This document shows, one piece after another, positions 7,114-16,946 of a DNA stretch of 64,000 nucleotides (position 1 is the first letter of the stretch; every line of letters starts with the position of its first letter). Under the pieces are notes generated by a model. It ran no database searches. It was not told the origin of the DNA and worked only from the letters and a program-made list of their open reading frames with translations. The DNA is from Escherichia sp. E4742. Its GTDB lineage: Bacteria > Pseudomonadota > Gammaproteobacteria > Enterobacterales > Enterobacteriaceae. The DNA is taken from NCBI RefSeq assembly GCF_005843885.1, contig NZ_CP040443.1, positions 3,286,001 to 3,350,000 of the forward strand, written 5' to 3'. The translations under genes and the position numbers were made by a program.

Positions 7114-8358
7114 ATGACACAGGCTAACTTGAGCGAAACCCTGTTCAAACCCCGCTTTAAACATCCTGAAACCTCGACGCTAGTCCGCCGTTTTAACCAC
7201 GGTGCGCAACCGTCGGTGCAGTCGGCCCTCGATGGCAAAAATATTCCTCATTGGTATCGCATGATTAACCGCCTGATGTGGATCTGGCGCGGTGTTGATC
7301 CGCGTGAAATCCTCGACGTCCAGGCGCGCATTGTGATGAGCGATGCTGAACGCACCGACAATGATTTATACGATACGGTGATTGGCTACCGTGGCGGCAA
7401 CTGGATTTATGAGTGGGCCACCCAGGCGATGGTGTGGCAACAGAAAGCCTGTGCGGAAGAAGATCCGCAACTCAGCGGGCGTCACTGGCTGCACGCAGCT
7501 ACGTTGTACAATATTGCCGCCTATCCTCACTTGAAGGGCGATGATCTGGCTGAACAGGTACAGGCGTTGTCAAATCGCGCGTATGAAGAAGCTGCGCAAC
7601 GTCTGCCTGGAACAATGCGGCAAATGGAGTTTACCGTTCCGGGGGGCGCGCCCATCACTGGCTTTTTGCATATGCCAAAAGGTGATGGCCCATTCCCGAC
7701 AGTATTAATGTGTGGTGGTCTGGATGCGATGCAAACAGACTATTACTCCCTTTATGAGCGCTATTTTGCACCGCGCGGCATTGCGATGCTGACTATTGAT
7801 ATGCCTTCGGTCGGTTTTTCCTCAAAATGGAAACTCACCCAGGATTCCAGCCTATTGCACCAACATGTCTTAAAGGCGTTGCCAAACGTGCCGTGGGTAG
7901 ATCACACGCGCGTCGCAGCCTTTGGTTTCCGTTTTGGTGCTAACGTTGCTGTACGCCTGGCTTATCTCGAGGCATCACGTTTGAAAGCGGTGGCCTGTCT
8001 TGGCCCGGTGGTTCATACCTTGTTAAGTGACTTTAAGTGTCAGCAACAGGTGCCGGAAATGTATCTTGACGTCCTGGCCAGTCGTTTGGGAATGCATGAT
8101 GCTTCTGATGAAGCGTTGCGTGTGGAGCTGAATCGCTACTCATTAAAAGTGCAAGGATTGCTGGGGCGTCGTTGCCCAACGCCAATGTTATCAGGGTACT
8201 GGAAGAACGATCCGTTCAGCCCGGAAGAGGATTCACGCTTAATTACGTCGTCATCTGCTGATGGTAAATTGTTAGAGATTCCGTTTAACCCCGTGTATCG
8301 GAATTTTGACAAGGCGCTTCAGGAAATCACCAACTGGATCGAAAAGCGATTGTGTTAA
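7114..8358 (+). CDS. frsA: FrsA, alpha/beta-hydrolase-fold protein (fermentation-respiration switch)
   Basis: 414 residues, the usual length. FrsA (YafA) is described as a partner of dephosphorylated IIA-Glc that affects the balance of fermentation and respiration; its enzymatic role has been disputed. The C-terminal half (from about residue 170) is an alpha/beta-hydrolase fold with strand FPTVLMCGGLDAM and the elbow AAFGFRFGANVAV. The elbow has Gly-Phe-Arg-Phe-Gly where active hydrolases carry GxSxG, so the nucleophile serine is missing. The N-terminal half is helical. Strong SD CTGGAGG precedes the ATG. Confidence 0.95.
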   Translation: MTQANLSETLFKPRFKHPETSTLVRRFNHGAQPSVQSALDGKNIPHWYRMINRLMWIWRGVDPREILDVQARIVMSDAERTDNDLYDTVIGYRGGNWIYEWATQAMVWQQKACAEEDPQLSGRHWLHAATLYNIAAYPHLKGDDLAEQVQALSNRAYEEAAQRLPGTMRQMEFTVPGGAPITGFLHMPKGDGPFPTVLMCGGLDAMQTDYYSLYERYFAPRGIAMLTIDMPSVGFSSKWKLTQDSSLLHQHVLKALPNVPWVDHTRVAAFGFRFGANVAVRLAYLEASRLKAVACLGPVVHTLLSDFKCQQQVPEMYLDVLASRLGMHDASDEALRVELNRYSLKVQGLLGRRCPTPMLSGYWKNDPFSPEEDSRLITSSSADGKLLEIPFNPVYRNFDKALQEITNWIEKRLC

Positions 8359-8415
8359 AAATTTGCTAAATTTTGTCAATTTGGTAAAACAGTTGCATCA
8401 CAACAGGAGATCGCA

Positions 8416-8817
8416 ATGACGTTACCGAGTGGACACCCGAAAAGCAGATTGATCAAAAAATTTACCGCACTAGGCCCGTATATTCGTGAAGGTAAGTGCG
8501 AAGATAATCGATTCTTTTTCGATTGTCTGGCTGTATGCGTCAACGTGAAACCAGCGCCGGAAGTGCGTGAGTTCTGGGGCTGGTGGATGGAACTGGAAGC
8601 GCAGGAATCCCGTTTTACCTACAGTTACCAGTTCGGTCTGTTTGATAAAGCAGGTGACTGGACGTGTGTTCAGGTAAAAGATGCGGAAGTGGTTGAGCGA
8701 CTGGAGCACACCCTGCGTGAGTTTCATGAGAAGCTGCGTGAATTGCTGACGACGCTGAATCTTAAGCTGGAACCGGCGGATGATTTTCGCGATGAGCCGG
8801 TGAAGTTAACGGCGTGA
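8416..8817 (+). CDS. crl: Crl, sigma-S holoenzyme assembly factor
   Basis: 133 residues, standard length. Crl binds sigma-S (RpoS) and promotes its association with core RNA polymerase, raising expression of curli and other stationary-phase genes. The sequence includes the conserved aromatic stretch EFWGWWMELEAQE (about 54-66). The reading frame is intact, which is worth noting because crl is lost in some laboratory and pathogenic E. coli lines. AGGAGATCGCA provides the ribosome-binding site. Confidence 0.96.
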   Translation: MTLPSGHPKSRLIKKFTALGPYIREGKCEDNRFFFDCLAVCVNVKPAPEVREFWGWWMELEAQESRFTYSYQFGLFDKAGDWTCVQVKDAEVVERLEHTLREFHEKLRELLTTLNLKLEPADDFRDEPVKLTA

Positions 8818-8823
8818 GTGAAA

Positions 8824-8914
8824 TGTGCCGGATGCGATGTTTGAGCATCTCTTCCGGCCTGAAATATTGGTTTTCGTAGGCCGGATAGGGCGTTCACGCC
8901 GCATCCGGCAATAT
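8824..8914. repeat. REP/BIME element between crl and phoE
   Basis: Two inverted REP-type units, one around GCCGGATGCG..TTCCGGCC and one around GGCCGGATAGGG..CGCATCCGGC, lie between the convergent crl and phoE genes. Their consensus is shared with other REP copies in this window. Confidence 0.85.
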
Positions 8915-8917
8915 TCA

Positions 8918-9973
8918 TTAAAACTGATACGTCATCCCAACCGCGACAATATCATCATTGTTGATATTCAGCTTATTATCGCTATCCAGTTGATTAATTT
9001 TATAATCAACAAACGCTGACATATTTTTGTTGAAATAATACGTAGCACCGACATCGATGTAATTGACCAGATCTTCATCGCCGATGCCTTCAATATCTTT
9101 CCCTTTCGATAAGACGTAACCTAGCGATGGACGCAGACCAAAGTCGAATTGATATTGTGCGACCGCTTCAAAGTTCTGCGTCTTATTGGCAAAGCCGCCA
9201 GAGATTGGCGTCATTTTACGCGTTTCAGAATAGAAGGTGGCCAGGTAAATATTATTGGCATCGTATTTAAGACCCGTTGCCCACGCTTCTGCGTGTTTGC
9301 CTGTGCCACGGCTTTGCAGGTTTTGCTCGTTGGTGCGATCAGAGTTGGTATAGGCTCCACTAATAGCGAAATCGCTGCCGCCGAAGTCATAGGTTAACGA
9401 GGTGCCGAAGCCATCGCCATTCTGCTTTTTCACATCGCGGTTTTCGTTTTTCCCTTGATATTGCAAGGTTAAATTCAAGCCATCGATAACGCCGAAGAAG
9501 TCGGTGTTACGATACGTCGCCAGCCCGCTGGCGCGTTTGGTCATAAAGTTGTCGGTCTGCGCCGAGGAGTCGCCACCAAACTCCGGGAACATATCGGTCC
9601 AGGCTTCGACGTCATACAGCGCGCCCAGGTTACGACCATAATCGAAAGAACCCAAATCTTTATATTTCAATCCGGCAAAAGCGAGACGTGTTTTTTGCTG
9701 TGCGGTATCGCTCTCTGCTTTATTACCAGCAAACTCTGCTTCCCAACGACCATAACCAGTCAGTTGATCGTTAATTTGTGTTTCACCTTTAAAACCAAAG
9801 CGGATATAACTCTGGTCGCCATCTTTACTGTCATTATCACTCATATAATGCATGGCTTTAACTTTGCCATAAATATCCAGTTTATTACCGTCTTTGTTAT
9901 ATACTTCTGCGGCCTGTACGGATGCAGATGCCACAATGCCCATCATCACTAATGCCAGAGTGCTCTTTTTCAT
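8918..9973 (-). CDS. phoE: PhoE, phosphate-starvation outer-membrane porin
   Basis: 351 residues: a 21-residue signal peptide (MKKSTLALVMMGIVASASVQA) and a mature protein starting AEVYNKDGNKLDIYGKV, typical of trimeric general porins. It ends in the porin C-terminal signature with terminal Phe (MTYQF), recognised by the BAM machinery. PhoE is anion-preferring and is made under phosphate limitation. The start at 9973 gives the standard length; an ATG two codons upstream is also possible. A Pho box lies about 80 bases upstream. Confidence 0.96.
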   Translation of the reverse strand: MKKSTLALVMMGIVASASVQAAEVYNKDGNKLDIYGKVKAMHYMSDNDSKDGDQSYIRFGFKGETQINDQLTGYGRWEAEFAGNKAESDTAQQKTRLAFAGLKYKDLGSFDYGRNLGALYDVEAWTDMFPEFGGDSSAQTDNFMTKRASGLATYRNTDFFGVIDGLNLTLQYQGKNENRDVKKQNGDGFGTSLTYDFGGSDFAISGAYTNSDRTNEQNLQSRGTGKHAEAWATGLKYDANNIYLATFYSETRKMTPISGGFANKTQNFEAVAQYQFDFGLRPSLGYVLSKGKDIEGIGDEDLVNYIDVGATYYFNKNMSAFVDYKINQLDSDNKLNINNDDIVAVGMTYQF

Positions 9974-10050
9974 TTTCATTCCTGATTTTAATTAACGCGC
10001 GAATATTCTTCGGGAGAGTTCCGTCGAAAACAGGAAAGTTTTTAACGTGA

Positions 10051-10072
10051 AATTGTTAAAGATATATTACAG
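10051..10072 (-). promoter_or_regulatory. Pho box of phoE
   Basis: Read on the minus strand the sequence is CTGTAATATATCTTTAACAA, two CTGTAAT/CTTTAAC-type direct half-repeats. It matches the known PhoB operator of E. coli phoE and indicates PhoBR control. Confidence 0.85.
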
Positions 10073-10260
10073 CTTAATAATATTCTTAAAATTTGCTAAT
10101 TTATTAAATCTGTAATAAAAGCGTAAACAACTGCCGTTACGCTTGCTGATCCCGCGCAACAAAACGCTATGCTTTGCTCGCAGATGGTTGGCAACCGGCG
10201 ACAGTCCTGCTAAAACGTTCGTTTGATATCATTTTTCCTAAAATTGAATGGCAGAGAATC

Positions 10261-11364
10261 ATGAGTGACAGCCAGACGCTGGTGGTAAAACTCGGCACCA
10301 GTGTGCTAACAGGCGGATCGCGCCGCCTGAACCGTGCCCATATCGTTGAACTTGTTCGCCAGTGCGCGCAGTTACATGCCGCCGGGCATCGGATAGTCAT
10401 TGTGACGTCGGGCGCGATTGCCGCCGGACGTGAGCACCTGGGTTACCCGGAACTGCCAGCGACTATCGCCTCAAAACAACTGCTGGCGGCGGTAGGGCAG
10501 AGTCGACTGATTCAACTGTGGGAACAGCTGTTTTCGATTTATGGCATTCACGTCGGGCAGATGCTGCTGACCCGTGCCGATATGGAAGACCGTGAACGCT
10601 TCCTGAACGCCCGCGATACGCTGCGTGCGCTGCTCGATAACAACATCGTTCCAGTAATCAATGAGAACGATGCTGTCGCTACGGCAGAGATTAAAGTCGG
10701 CGATAACGACAATCTTTCTGCGCTGGCGGCGATTCTGGCGGGTGCCGATAAACTGTTGCTGCTGACCGATCAAAAAGGTTTGTATACCGCTGACCCGCGC
10801 AGCAATCCGCAGGCAGAACTGATTAAAGATGTTTACGGCATTGATGACGCACTGCGCGCGATTGCCGGTGACAGCGTTTCAGGCCTCGGAACTGGCGGCA
10901 TGAGTACCAAATTGCAGGCCGCTGACGTGGCTTGCCGTGCGGGTATCGACACCATTATTGCCGCGGGCAGCAAGCCGGGCGTCATTGGTGATGTGATGGA
11001 AGGCATTTCCGTCGGTACGCTGTTCCATGCTCAGGCGACTCCGCTTGAAAACCGTAAACGCTGGATTTTCGGTGCGCCGCCTGCGGGTGAAATCACGGTA
11101 GATGAAGGGGCAACCGCCGCCATTCTTGAACGCGGCAGCTCCCTGTTGCCGAAAGGCATTAAAAGCGTGACTGGCAATTTCTCGCGTGGTGAAGTCATCC
11201 GCATTTGCAATCTCGAAGGTCGCGATATCGCCCACGGCGTCAGTCGTTACAACAGCGATGCATTACGCCGTATTGCCGGACACCACTCGCAAGAAATTGA
11301 TGCAATACTGGGATATGAATACGGCCCGGTTGCCGTTCACCGTGATGACATGATTACCCGTTAA
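10261..11364 (+). CDS. proB: Glutamate 5-kinase (proline biosynthesis, step 1)
   Basis: 367 residues from the ATG at 10261, the known start ([16 protein letters not shown]). It phosphorylates L-glutamate to gamma-glutamyl phosphate and is feedback inhibited by proline. An amino-acid-kinase domain occupies about 1-255 ([36 protein letters not shown]) and a C-terminal PUA domain follows (from [10 protein letters not shown]). proA begins 12 bases after the stop, the classical proBA operon. Confidence 0.97.
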
Positions 11365-11375
11365 GGAGCAGGCTG

Positions 11376-12629
11376 ATGCTGGAACAAATGGGCATTGCCG
11401 CGAAGCAAGCCTCGTATAAATTAGCGCAACTCTCCAGCCGCGAAAAAAATCGCGTGCTGGATAAGATCGCCGATGAACTGGAAGCACAAAGCGAAATCAT
11501 CCTCAACGCTAACGCCCGGGATGTTGCTGACGCGCGTGCCAATGGCCTTAGCGAAGCGATGCTTGACCGTCTGGCACTGACGCCCGCACGGCTGAAAGGC
11601 ATTGCCGATGATGTGCGCCAGGTATGCAACCTCGCCGATCCGGTGGGGCAGGTGATTGATGGTGGCGTGCTGGACTGCGGCCTGCGTCTGGAGCGTCGTC
11701 GCGTACCGTTGGGGGTGATTGGCGTGATTTATGAAGCGCGCCCGAACGTGACGGTTGATGTCGCTTCGCTGTGCCTGAAAACGGGTAACGCGGTGATCCT
11801 GCGTGGCGGCAAAGAAACCTGCCGCACTAACGCTGCAACGGTGGCGGTGATTCAGGACGCCCTGAAATCCTGCGGTTTACCGGCAGGTGCAGTACAGGCA
11901 ATTGATAATCCTGACCGCGCGTTGGTCAGTGAAATGCTGCGTATGGATAAATATATCGACATGCTGATCCCGCGCGGCGGTGCTGGTTTGCATAAGCTGT
12001 GCCGCGAACAGTCGACGATTCCGGTGATCACAGGCGGTATAGGCGTATGCCATATTTACGTTGATGAAAGTGCAGAGATCGCTGAAGCCCTGAAAGTGAT
12101 CGTCAACGCGAAAACTCAGCGTCCGAGCACGTGTAATACGGTAGAAACGTTGCTGGTGAATCAAAACATCGCTGATAGCTTCCTGCCCGCATTAAGCAAG
12201 CAAATGGCGGAAAGCGGCGTGACATTACACGCAGATGCTGGCGCAATGGCGCAGTTGCAGGCAGGACCCGCGAAGGCGGTGGCTGTTAAAGCTGAAGAGT
12301 ATGACGATGAGTTTCTGTCATTAGATTTGAACGTCAAAATCGTCAGCGATCTTGACGATGCCATCGACCACATTCGTGAACACGGCACGCAACACTCCGA
12401 TGCGATCCTGACCCGCGATATGCGCAACGCCCAGCGTTTTGTCAACGAAGTGGATTCGTCCGCTGTTTACGTTAACGCGTCTACGCGTTTTACTGACGGC
12501 GGCCAGTTTGGTCTGGGCGCGGAAGTGGCGGTAAGCACACAAAAACTGCACGCGCGCGGCCCAATGGGGCTGGAAGCACTGACCACCTACAAGTGGATCG
12601 GCATTGGTGATTACACCATTCGTGCGTAA
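11376..12629 (+). CDS. proA: Gamma-glutamyl phosphate reductase (proline biosynthesis, step 2)
   Basis: 417 residues, standard length. It reduces gamma-glutamyl phosphate to glutamate 5-semialdehyde with NADPH. The aldehyde-dehydrogenase-type catalytic cysteine lies in QRPSTCNTVETLL, and the cofactor-binding region is around LRGGKET. It is the second gene of proBA with SD AAGGAGCA, and is followed by a strong hairpin before thrW. Confidence 0.97.
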   Translation: MLEQMGIAAKQASYKLAQLSSREKNRVLDKIADELEAQSEIILNANARDVADARANGLSEAMLDRLALTPARLKGIADDVRQVCNLADPVGQVIDGGVLDCGLRLERRRVPLGVIGVIYEARPNVTVDVASLCLKTGNAVILRGGKETCRTNAATVAVIQDALKSCGLPAGAVQAIDNPDRALVSEMLRMDKYIDMLIPRGGAGLHKLCREQSTIPVITGGIGVCHIYVDESAEIAEALKVIVNAKTQRPSTCNTVETLLVNQNIADSFLPALSKQMAESGVTLHADAGAMAQLQAGPAKAVAVKAEEYDDEFLSLDLNVKIVSDLDDAIDHIREHGTQHSDAILTRDMRNAQRFVNEVDSSAVYVNASTRFTDGGQFGLGAEVAVSTQKLHARGPMGLEALTTYKWIGIGDYTIRA

Positions 12630-12634
12630 ATAAA

Positions 12635-12691
12635 ACCGGGTGATGCAAAAGTAGCCGTTTGATTCACAAGGCCATTGACGCATCGCCCGGT
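12635..12691 (+). terminator. Long hairpin after proA
   Basis: ACCGGGTGATGC (12635-12646) pairs with GCATCGCCCGGT (12680-12691), with one mismatch, followed by TAGTTTTAACC. It probably terminates proBA ahead of the tRNA gene. Confidence 0.75.
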
Positions 12692-12743
12692 TAGTTTTAA
12701 CCTTGTCCACCGTGATTCACGTTCGTGAACATGTCCTTTCAGG

Positions 12744-12819
12744 GCCGATATAGCTCAGTTGGTAGAGCAGCGCATTCGTAATGCGAAGGTCGTAGGTTCG
12801 ACTCCTATTATCGGCACCA
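12744..12819 (+). tRNA. thrW: tRNA-Thr (anticodon CGT)
   Basis: A 76-nt canonical cloverleaf. The acceptor stem GCCGATA/TATCGGC, D arm, anticodon loop ATTCGTAAT (CGT), T arm GGTTCGACTCC and encoded CCA are all present. It matches thrW downstream of proA. In K-12 this gene is the attachment site of prophage CP4-6; here no prophage follows, and the next gene is a chromosomal-type lysR at 12947. Confidence 0.98.
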
Positions 12820-12946
12820 TTTAAATCAATAAGTTACCTCGCATTTAAGTAAACCACGTTCTCCTCCTGTGCCGTATTTATGCCATTGTAACCCTGGCAA
12901 TTGATCAAAATACTGTTCTGACATCAGGCAATGCAGGTGCAGATAT

Positions 12947-13846
12947 TTAAGCCAATTGCTGCCGCCATTCTTTGACGTGGTCAATCAGGGCGCGGAGCTT
13001 TGGTGCAATGTTGCGACGCTGAGGGAAATACAGATAGAAGCCAGGAAATTGTGGAAGAAAGTCATCAAGCAGCGATACAAGCTTACCGCTTTCAATATAC
13101 GGCCTGAAAGTTTCCTGAGTGGCAATTGTTATGCCTGCGCCGGCAAGAGCCAGCCTCAACATCAGACGCAGATCATTTGTCGTAATTTGCGGTTCAATCG
13201 CAAGGTCGAAAGTTCTCCCGTTTTCTTCAAATGGCCAGCGATAAGGCGCAACCTCCGGGGACTGACGCCAGCCGATACACTTATGATTCACAAGTTCACG
13301 CGGATGAACAGGTGTGCTGTTGGCTGCGAGATAGGAGGGAGAGGCAACGACCATTTCACGCTGCCTACCAGTAAGGGGAACAGCAATCATGTCTTTTTCA
13401 ATGACTTCTCCAAGCCTTACGCCAGCATCGTAACCTGCGGCCACGATATCGAATTCCTCATCCGTGACAACAATATCAAGCGTAACGGCTGGATTGGCCG
13501 CTACAAACGAAGCGATTAGCGGACCTGAAAGAAATTCTTCAGCTATTGACGTCACCGCGATTCTGAGAAGTCCACGTGGCACATGGTCAGAAACCATCTC
13601 TTCGAACGCTGTCTCAATACCGGATAAAGGTAATGACAGTGATTTATGCAGCCGTTCTCCCGCTTCCGTCAAATTAACTGAACGCGTGGTCCGCATTACA
13701 AGCATTGTCCCGAATGCATCTTCAAGGCGCCTTATTCCCTGACTGACCGCTGAACGGGTAACTCCCAGCCGTGCGGCGGCTTTACTGAAATTACTCTCTT
13801 CTGCTACCGCGATAAAAATGGGTAAAAGATTAAGATCGATTTTCAT
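12947..13846 (-). CDS. LysR-family transcriptional regulator
   Basis: 299 residues. An N-terminal winged HTH (FSKAAARLGVTRSAVSQGIRRLE, about 20-42) is followed by a periplasmic-binding-protein-like effector domain (from about 90). It is divergent from the SDR gene at 13945 with 98 bases between, a layout typical of a LysR regulator controlling its neighbour. It belongs to the same broad subfamily as the second LysR here (18024-18950). The inducer is unknown, and no specific gene name is assigned. Confidence 0.88.
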   Translation of the reverse strand: MKIDLNLLPIFIAVAEESNFSKAAARLGVTRSAVSQGIRRLEDAFGTMLVMRTTRSVNLTEAGERLHKSLSLPLSGIETAFEEMVSDHVPRGLLRIAVTSIAEEFLSGPLIASFVAANPAVTLDIVVTDEEFDIVAAGYDAGVRLGEVIEKDMIAVPLTGRQREMVVASPSYLAANSTPVHPRELVNHKCIGWRQSPEVAPYRWPFEENGRTFDLAIEPQITTNDLRLMLRLALAGAGITIATQETFRPYIESGKLVSLLDDFLPQFPGFYLYFPQRRNIAPKLRALIDHVKEWRQQLA

Positions 13847-13944
13847 TGTTTAATGCCGCTAACCACTGAGTACATTGAAAGCAGGATACTGGAACCAATC
13901 ATAAAGTTCTATTCTCTCTCCGAACACATTTGAAGGAGAACGTA

Positions 13945-14667
13945 ATGGATAAGGTCATATTAATCACTGGCGCATCAAGTGGTATTGGGGAAGGCATTGC
14001 CAGAGAGCTGGGAACGACAGGTGCGAAAGTTTTACTGGGAGCACGCAGACTTGAGCGTATCGAAGCCGTTGCAGCAGAAATCTGCCGCGCAGGAGGAATT
14101 GCTAAAGCGCGGGAGTTGGATGTCACAGACCGACAGTCCATGGCAGATTTCGTGCAAGCAGCGCTGGATAGCTGGGGGCGAGTTGATGTTCTTATCAATA
14201 ATGCGGGCGTTATGCCGCTTTCACCGCTTGCAGCAGGAAAACAGGATGAATGGGAGCTCACTATTGATGTGAATATCAAGGGGGTACTCTGGGGAATTGG
14301 CGCTGTACTTCCAGTGATGGAAGCGCAGGGTTCCGGTCAGATAATCAATCTTGGTTCTATTGGTGCCCTTTCAGTTGTGCCCACGGGCGCAGTCTATTGT
14401 GCATCAAAATTTGCAGTACGGGCTATTTCTGATGGCTTACGACAGGAAAGCTCGAAAATCCGCGTGACCTGCGTAAATCCTGGCGTTGTCGAAAGTGAAC
14501 TGGCTTCAACCATTACCCATGTGGAAACCATGAAGGCAATGGACGCCTACCGTTCTGTTGCACTTCAACCCGCGGATATTGCCCGTGCGGTAAGGCATAT
14601 TATTGAATCTCCCGAAAGCGTTGATACAACCGAAATTACCATCAGACCCACTGCGTCTGCAAACTGA
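13945..14667 (+). CDS. Short-chain dehydrogenase/reductase
   Basis: 240 residues of the classical SDR family. The nucleotide-binding motif TGASSGIG is near residues 8-15, the structural NNAG near 86-89, the catalytic Ser in GSIGALS, and YCASK (Tyr/Lys) near 152-156. The ATG at 13945 is preceded by AAGGAG at a good distance, so the upstream in-frame ATG at 13930 is not favoured. The ARRLERI stretch after the second strand suggests NADP(H) preference, by inference. The substrate is unknown; the divergent LysR gene probably regulates it. Confidence 0.88.
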   Translation: MDKVILITGASSGIGEGIARELGTTGAKVLLGARRLERIEAVAAEICRAGGIAKARELDVTDRQSMADFVQAALDSWGRVDVLINNAGVMPLSPLAAGKQDEWELTIDVNIKGVLWGIGAVLPVMEAQGSGQIINLGSIGALSVVPTGAVYCASKFAVRAISDGLRQESSKIRVTCVNPGVVESELASTITHVETMKAMDAYRSVALQPADIARAVRHIIESPESVDTTEITIRPTASAN

Positions 14668-15544
14668 AGGATGACTTTTATATTCACGTTTTATTAAATA
14701 TATCGAGAGCAAAATTTATATATCCCTCTGTTTTGCATAGCAAGATTCATGATGTTTAGCATTGCTCCGTCCGAAGAAATAAGAGGTTAATGCTGGCGTA
14801 ATGAATAGGCCAGCATTAATCACAGATGATTATGATTGCCAATCAGACAGATATTGTTAAACCGTCTAATTCATAATCAACACTTTTTCTTACGCCGCTG
14901 AATAGCGTGAAAAACAGTGAAAGGATGCTTATTTTAAATATCACTAAACTAAATTGTTTTATGACGTTATTAATAGAAGTGGAGGAACAAATAGGCGTAC
15001 TCTACAACGGCAACAAAAACAACGATATTGATCAGTTTATTACTGATTCTCTGTATATTATTCTCTTTCATTTGTAGTTCCTCGCTTTAAAAAATAGTGC
15101 GCTTCGTAAGCGTCCCTATATAAATAACGAGTTTGGTCAACCAGTTTTTTGAGATGTATCACAAATTTGAATAGATGTATTACATCAGCTATTATTTATT
15201 GCACCAAAGTCATCGATATACGTCACCTGAAATCAGCTCCGGGGATGAGTCTGTTCTCCCGAGCGGCCTTATCCTGGCGTCGCAGGCGCAGAGTGAGCAC
15301 ACTGCACCTCTTCAGAGTGCCGCAGCTCTCAGGGTGTTATACAAGGTCGGATAAGACGCGTGGCGTCGCATCCGACAACCGATGCCTGATGCGCCGCTGA
15401 CGCGATTTATCAGGCTTACGGGCTGAACTGAGCTGTAGATATCGATACTGGTGATCTGGAATACATATGGAGTTCGAATTTGTTCAATCGTTTTACTACC
15501 GGGTGAATAAGTGATAATCACCTCTCTAAGCAGAAAATAGATAT
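14668..15544. other. AT-rich intergenic region with one REP copy
   Basis: An 877-base stretch without a convincing intact gene, between the convergent SDR and old-yellow-enzyme genes. It holds a REP unit (15337-15435) and a remnant-like small hydrophobic reading frame with a damaged start near 14991 (see findings). The rest is AT-rich with no clear terminator. Confidence 0.6.
15337..15435. repeat. REP/BIME unit
   Basis: A single copy of the repeat type that forms the prpB-prpC array: GGTCGGATAAGACGCG..CGCATCCGAC, then TGCCTGATGCGCC..TTATCAGGC. Confidence 0.85.
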
Positions 15545-16687
15545 TTAATCCATTAACGGAAACCAGCCAGTTCCTTTCGATGCCTGAATTTGATCCCATA
15601 GTTTATCCGGAATGGTTAATTCAGGAACGAGTTGTGGATTAAGGGTTGTTTGAATTTCATGACTTCTTCCTGATTCAGCTAAAGTCACCCATTCTGGATT
15701 AATCACCAGCCCTTTACCGATAGCAACAAGTGGCAGGCCAACAGAAATTGCCTCTTGAGCCTGAGACGGCGTGCGTATTTTACCTGCGGCGATTACCGGC
15801 ACTCTGCCTGCAATATGATTTAAAATCAGCTCAATGGTTCGGGGGCCATTTGGCGATTCTACAGGGCAGCTATCGTTAACACTGACCAGCGAGGTATGTA
15901 TATACGAAATACCGGATGAAATGAGCCGATCAAGGAGTTTATAAGTATCCTCTATCCGCAGCCCCCCTGTTGCAGATTCTTCAGGCGATATTCTGTAACC
16001 GATGGCAAAGGGCTTTGTCGCATATTCATAGACTACATTTTTTACTTCCTGTAATACGGCCAGCGGGAAGCGCATACGTCCTTCGAGATCTCCTCCCCAT
16101 CGGTCATTACGCTGGTTAAATAGAGGGGAGAAGAAATTCTGCAGAAGGAATCCGTGCGCGCCATGAAGTTCAACGCCATCAAAACCTGCTTTAATCGCCC
16201 TTTTTGTTACATCTCCGAATGCTCTAATGGTTTCCTGAATTTCGTTTTCAGTCATTTCCCTGCTTTGTACTACTCTCTTCATAAAGTCACCAGATTTTAC
16301 GCTTGATGCGCTGGCACTAATGACATCGTTATTCGGCACAAGCTCCGGGATGGCTTTATTACCGGCGTGGAAAATCTGTAAAATAGCCGGAGCACCGCCA
16401 CTTTTGGCAGCAGTCGCTAACTTTTCAAGGCTGTTAATGAAACGGTCGTCATACGCGGCAAATTCATGAGTAAACCCAATGCCGCTTGGTGTGACATAGG
16501 TACATCCTGTTATTACTAAACCAACATTTTGTGAGCGACGTTTATAAAATTCGAGTTCTTGCTCAGAGATGGTTCCATCAGGATTCGCTGACCAGGTCGT
16601 CATAGGCGCCATAACGATACGATTACGTAGCTTTATTTTTTCTGTCAGCATAAAAGGAGAAAACAATGATGGGTGTTTATTTGACAT
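15545..16687 (-). CDS. Old yellow enzyme family NADH:flavin oxidoreductase
   Basis: 380 residues forming a flavin TIM barrel. FMN-binding and active-site landmarks are IVMAPMTTW (near 24-32), LQIFHAGNKA, the substrate-binding FDGVELHGAHGFLLQNFFSPLFNQRNDRWGG region split around 175-200, and PVIAAGKIRT near 300. It probably reduces activated C=C bonds of enals, enones or nitro compounds with NAD(P)H. It lies on the minus strand downstream of the alpha/beta hydrolase, with a 259-base gap. Substrate unknown. Not present at this position in K-12. Confidence 0.88.
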   Translation of the reverse strand: MSNKHPSLFSPFMLTEKIKLRNRIVMAPMTTWSANPDGTISEQELEFYKRRSQNVGLVITGCTYVTPSGIGFTHEFAAYDDRFINSLEKLATAAKSGGAPAILQIFHAGNKAIPELVPNNDVISASASSVKSGDFMKRVVQSREMTENEIQETIRAFGDVTKRAIKAGFDGVELHGAHGFLLQNFFSPLFNQRNDRWGGDLEGRMRFPLAVLQEVKNVVYEYATKPFAIGYRISPEESATGGLRIEDTYKLLDRLISSGISYIHTSLVSVNDSCPVESPNGPRTIELILNHIAGRVPVIAAGKIRTPSQAQEAISVGLPLVAIGKGLVINPEWVTLAESGRSHEIQTTLNPQLVPELTIPDKLWDQIQASKGTGWFPLMD

Positions 16688-16946
16688 AACAATACCTCAA
16701 ATGTTTATCTGATTTTGATGCGTATGTTTTAACTGGTGAGTTGTTGCCAGCTTTGGAACCACGATTTCTGGTTTGATTTTATTTATAATTACTTCAAAGA
16801 GTTGCTTATAATCTTAATAAGTTGAATCGCTGCTTTTTTGATGCTTTTGTTTCTTTAATGAAATTTCTTTTTGAGTAATTTTATTATTGTCGTGTAGTCA
16901 ATAAAGGATAAATGTCAGGGAGATAATGAATCTCCCCGCAGCATTT

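Noticed and set aside
12820..12946. Possible prophage or integrase remnant after thrW
   Set aside because: No open frame and no repeated tRNA end were visible in the 127 bases; evidence is too thin to call an att site or remnant.
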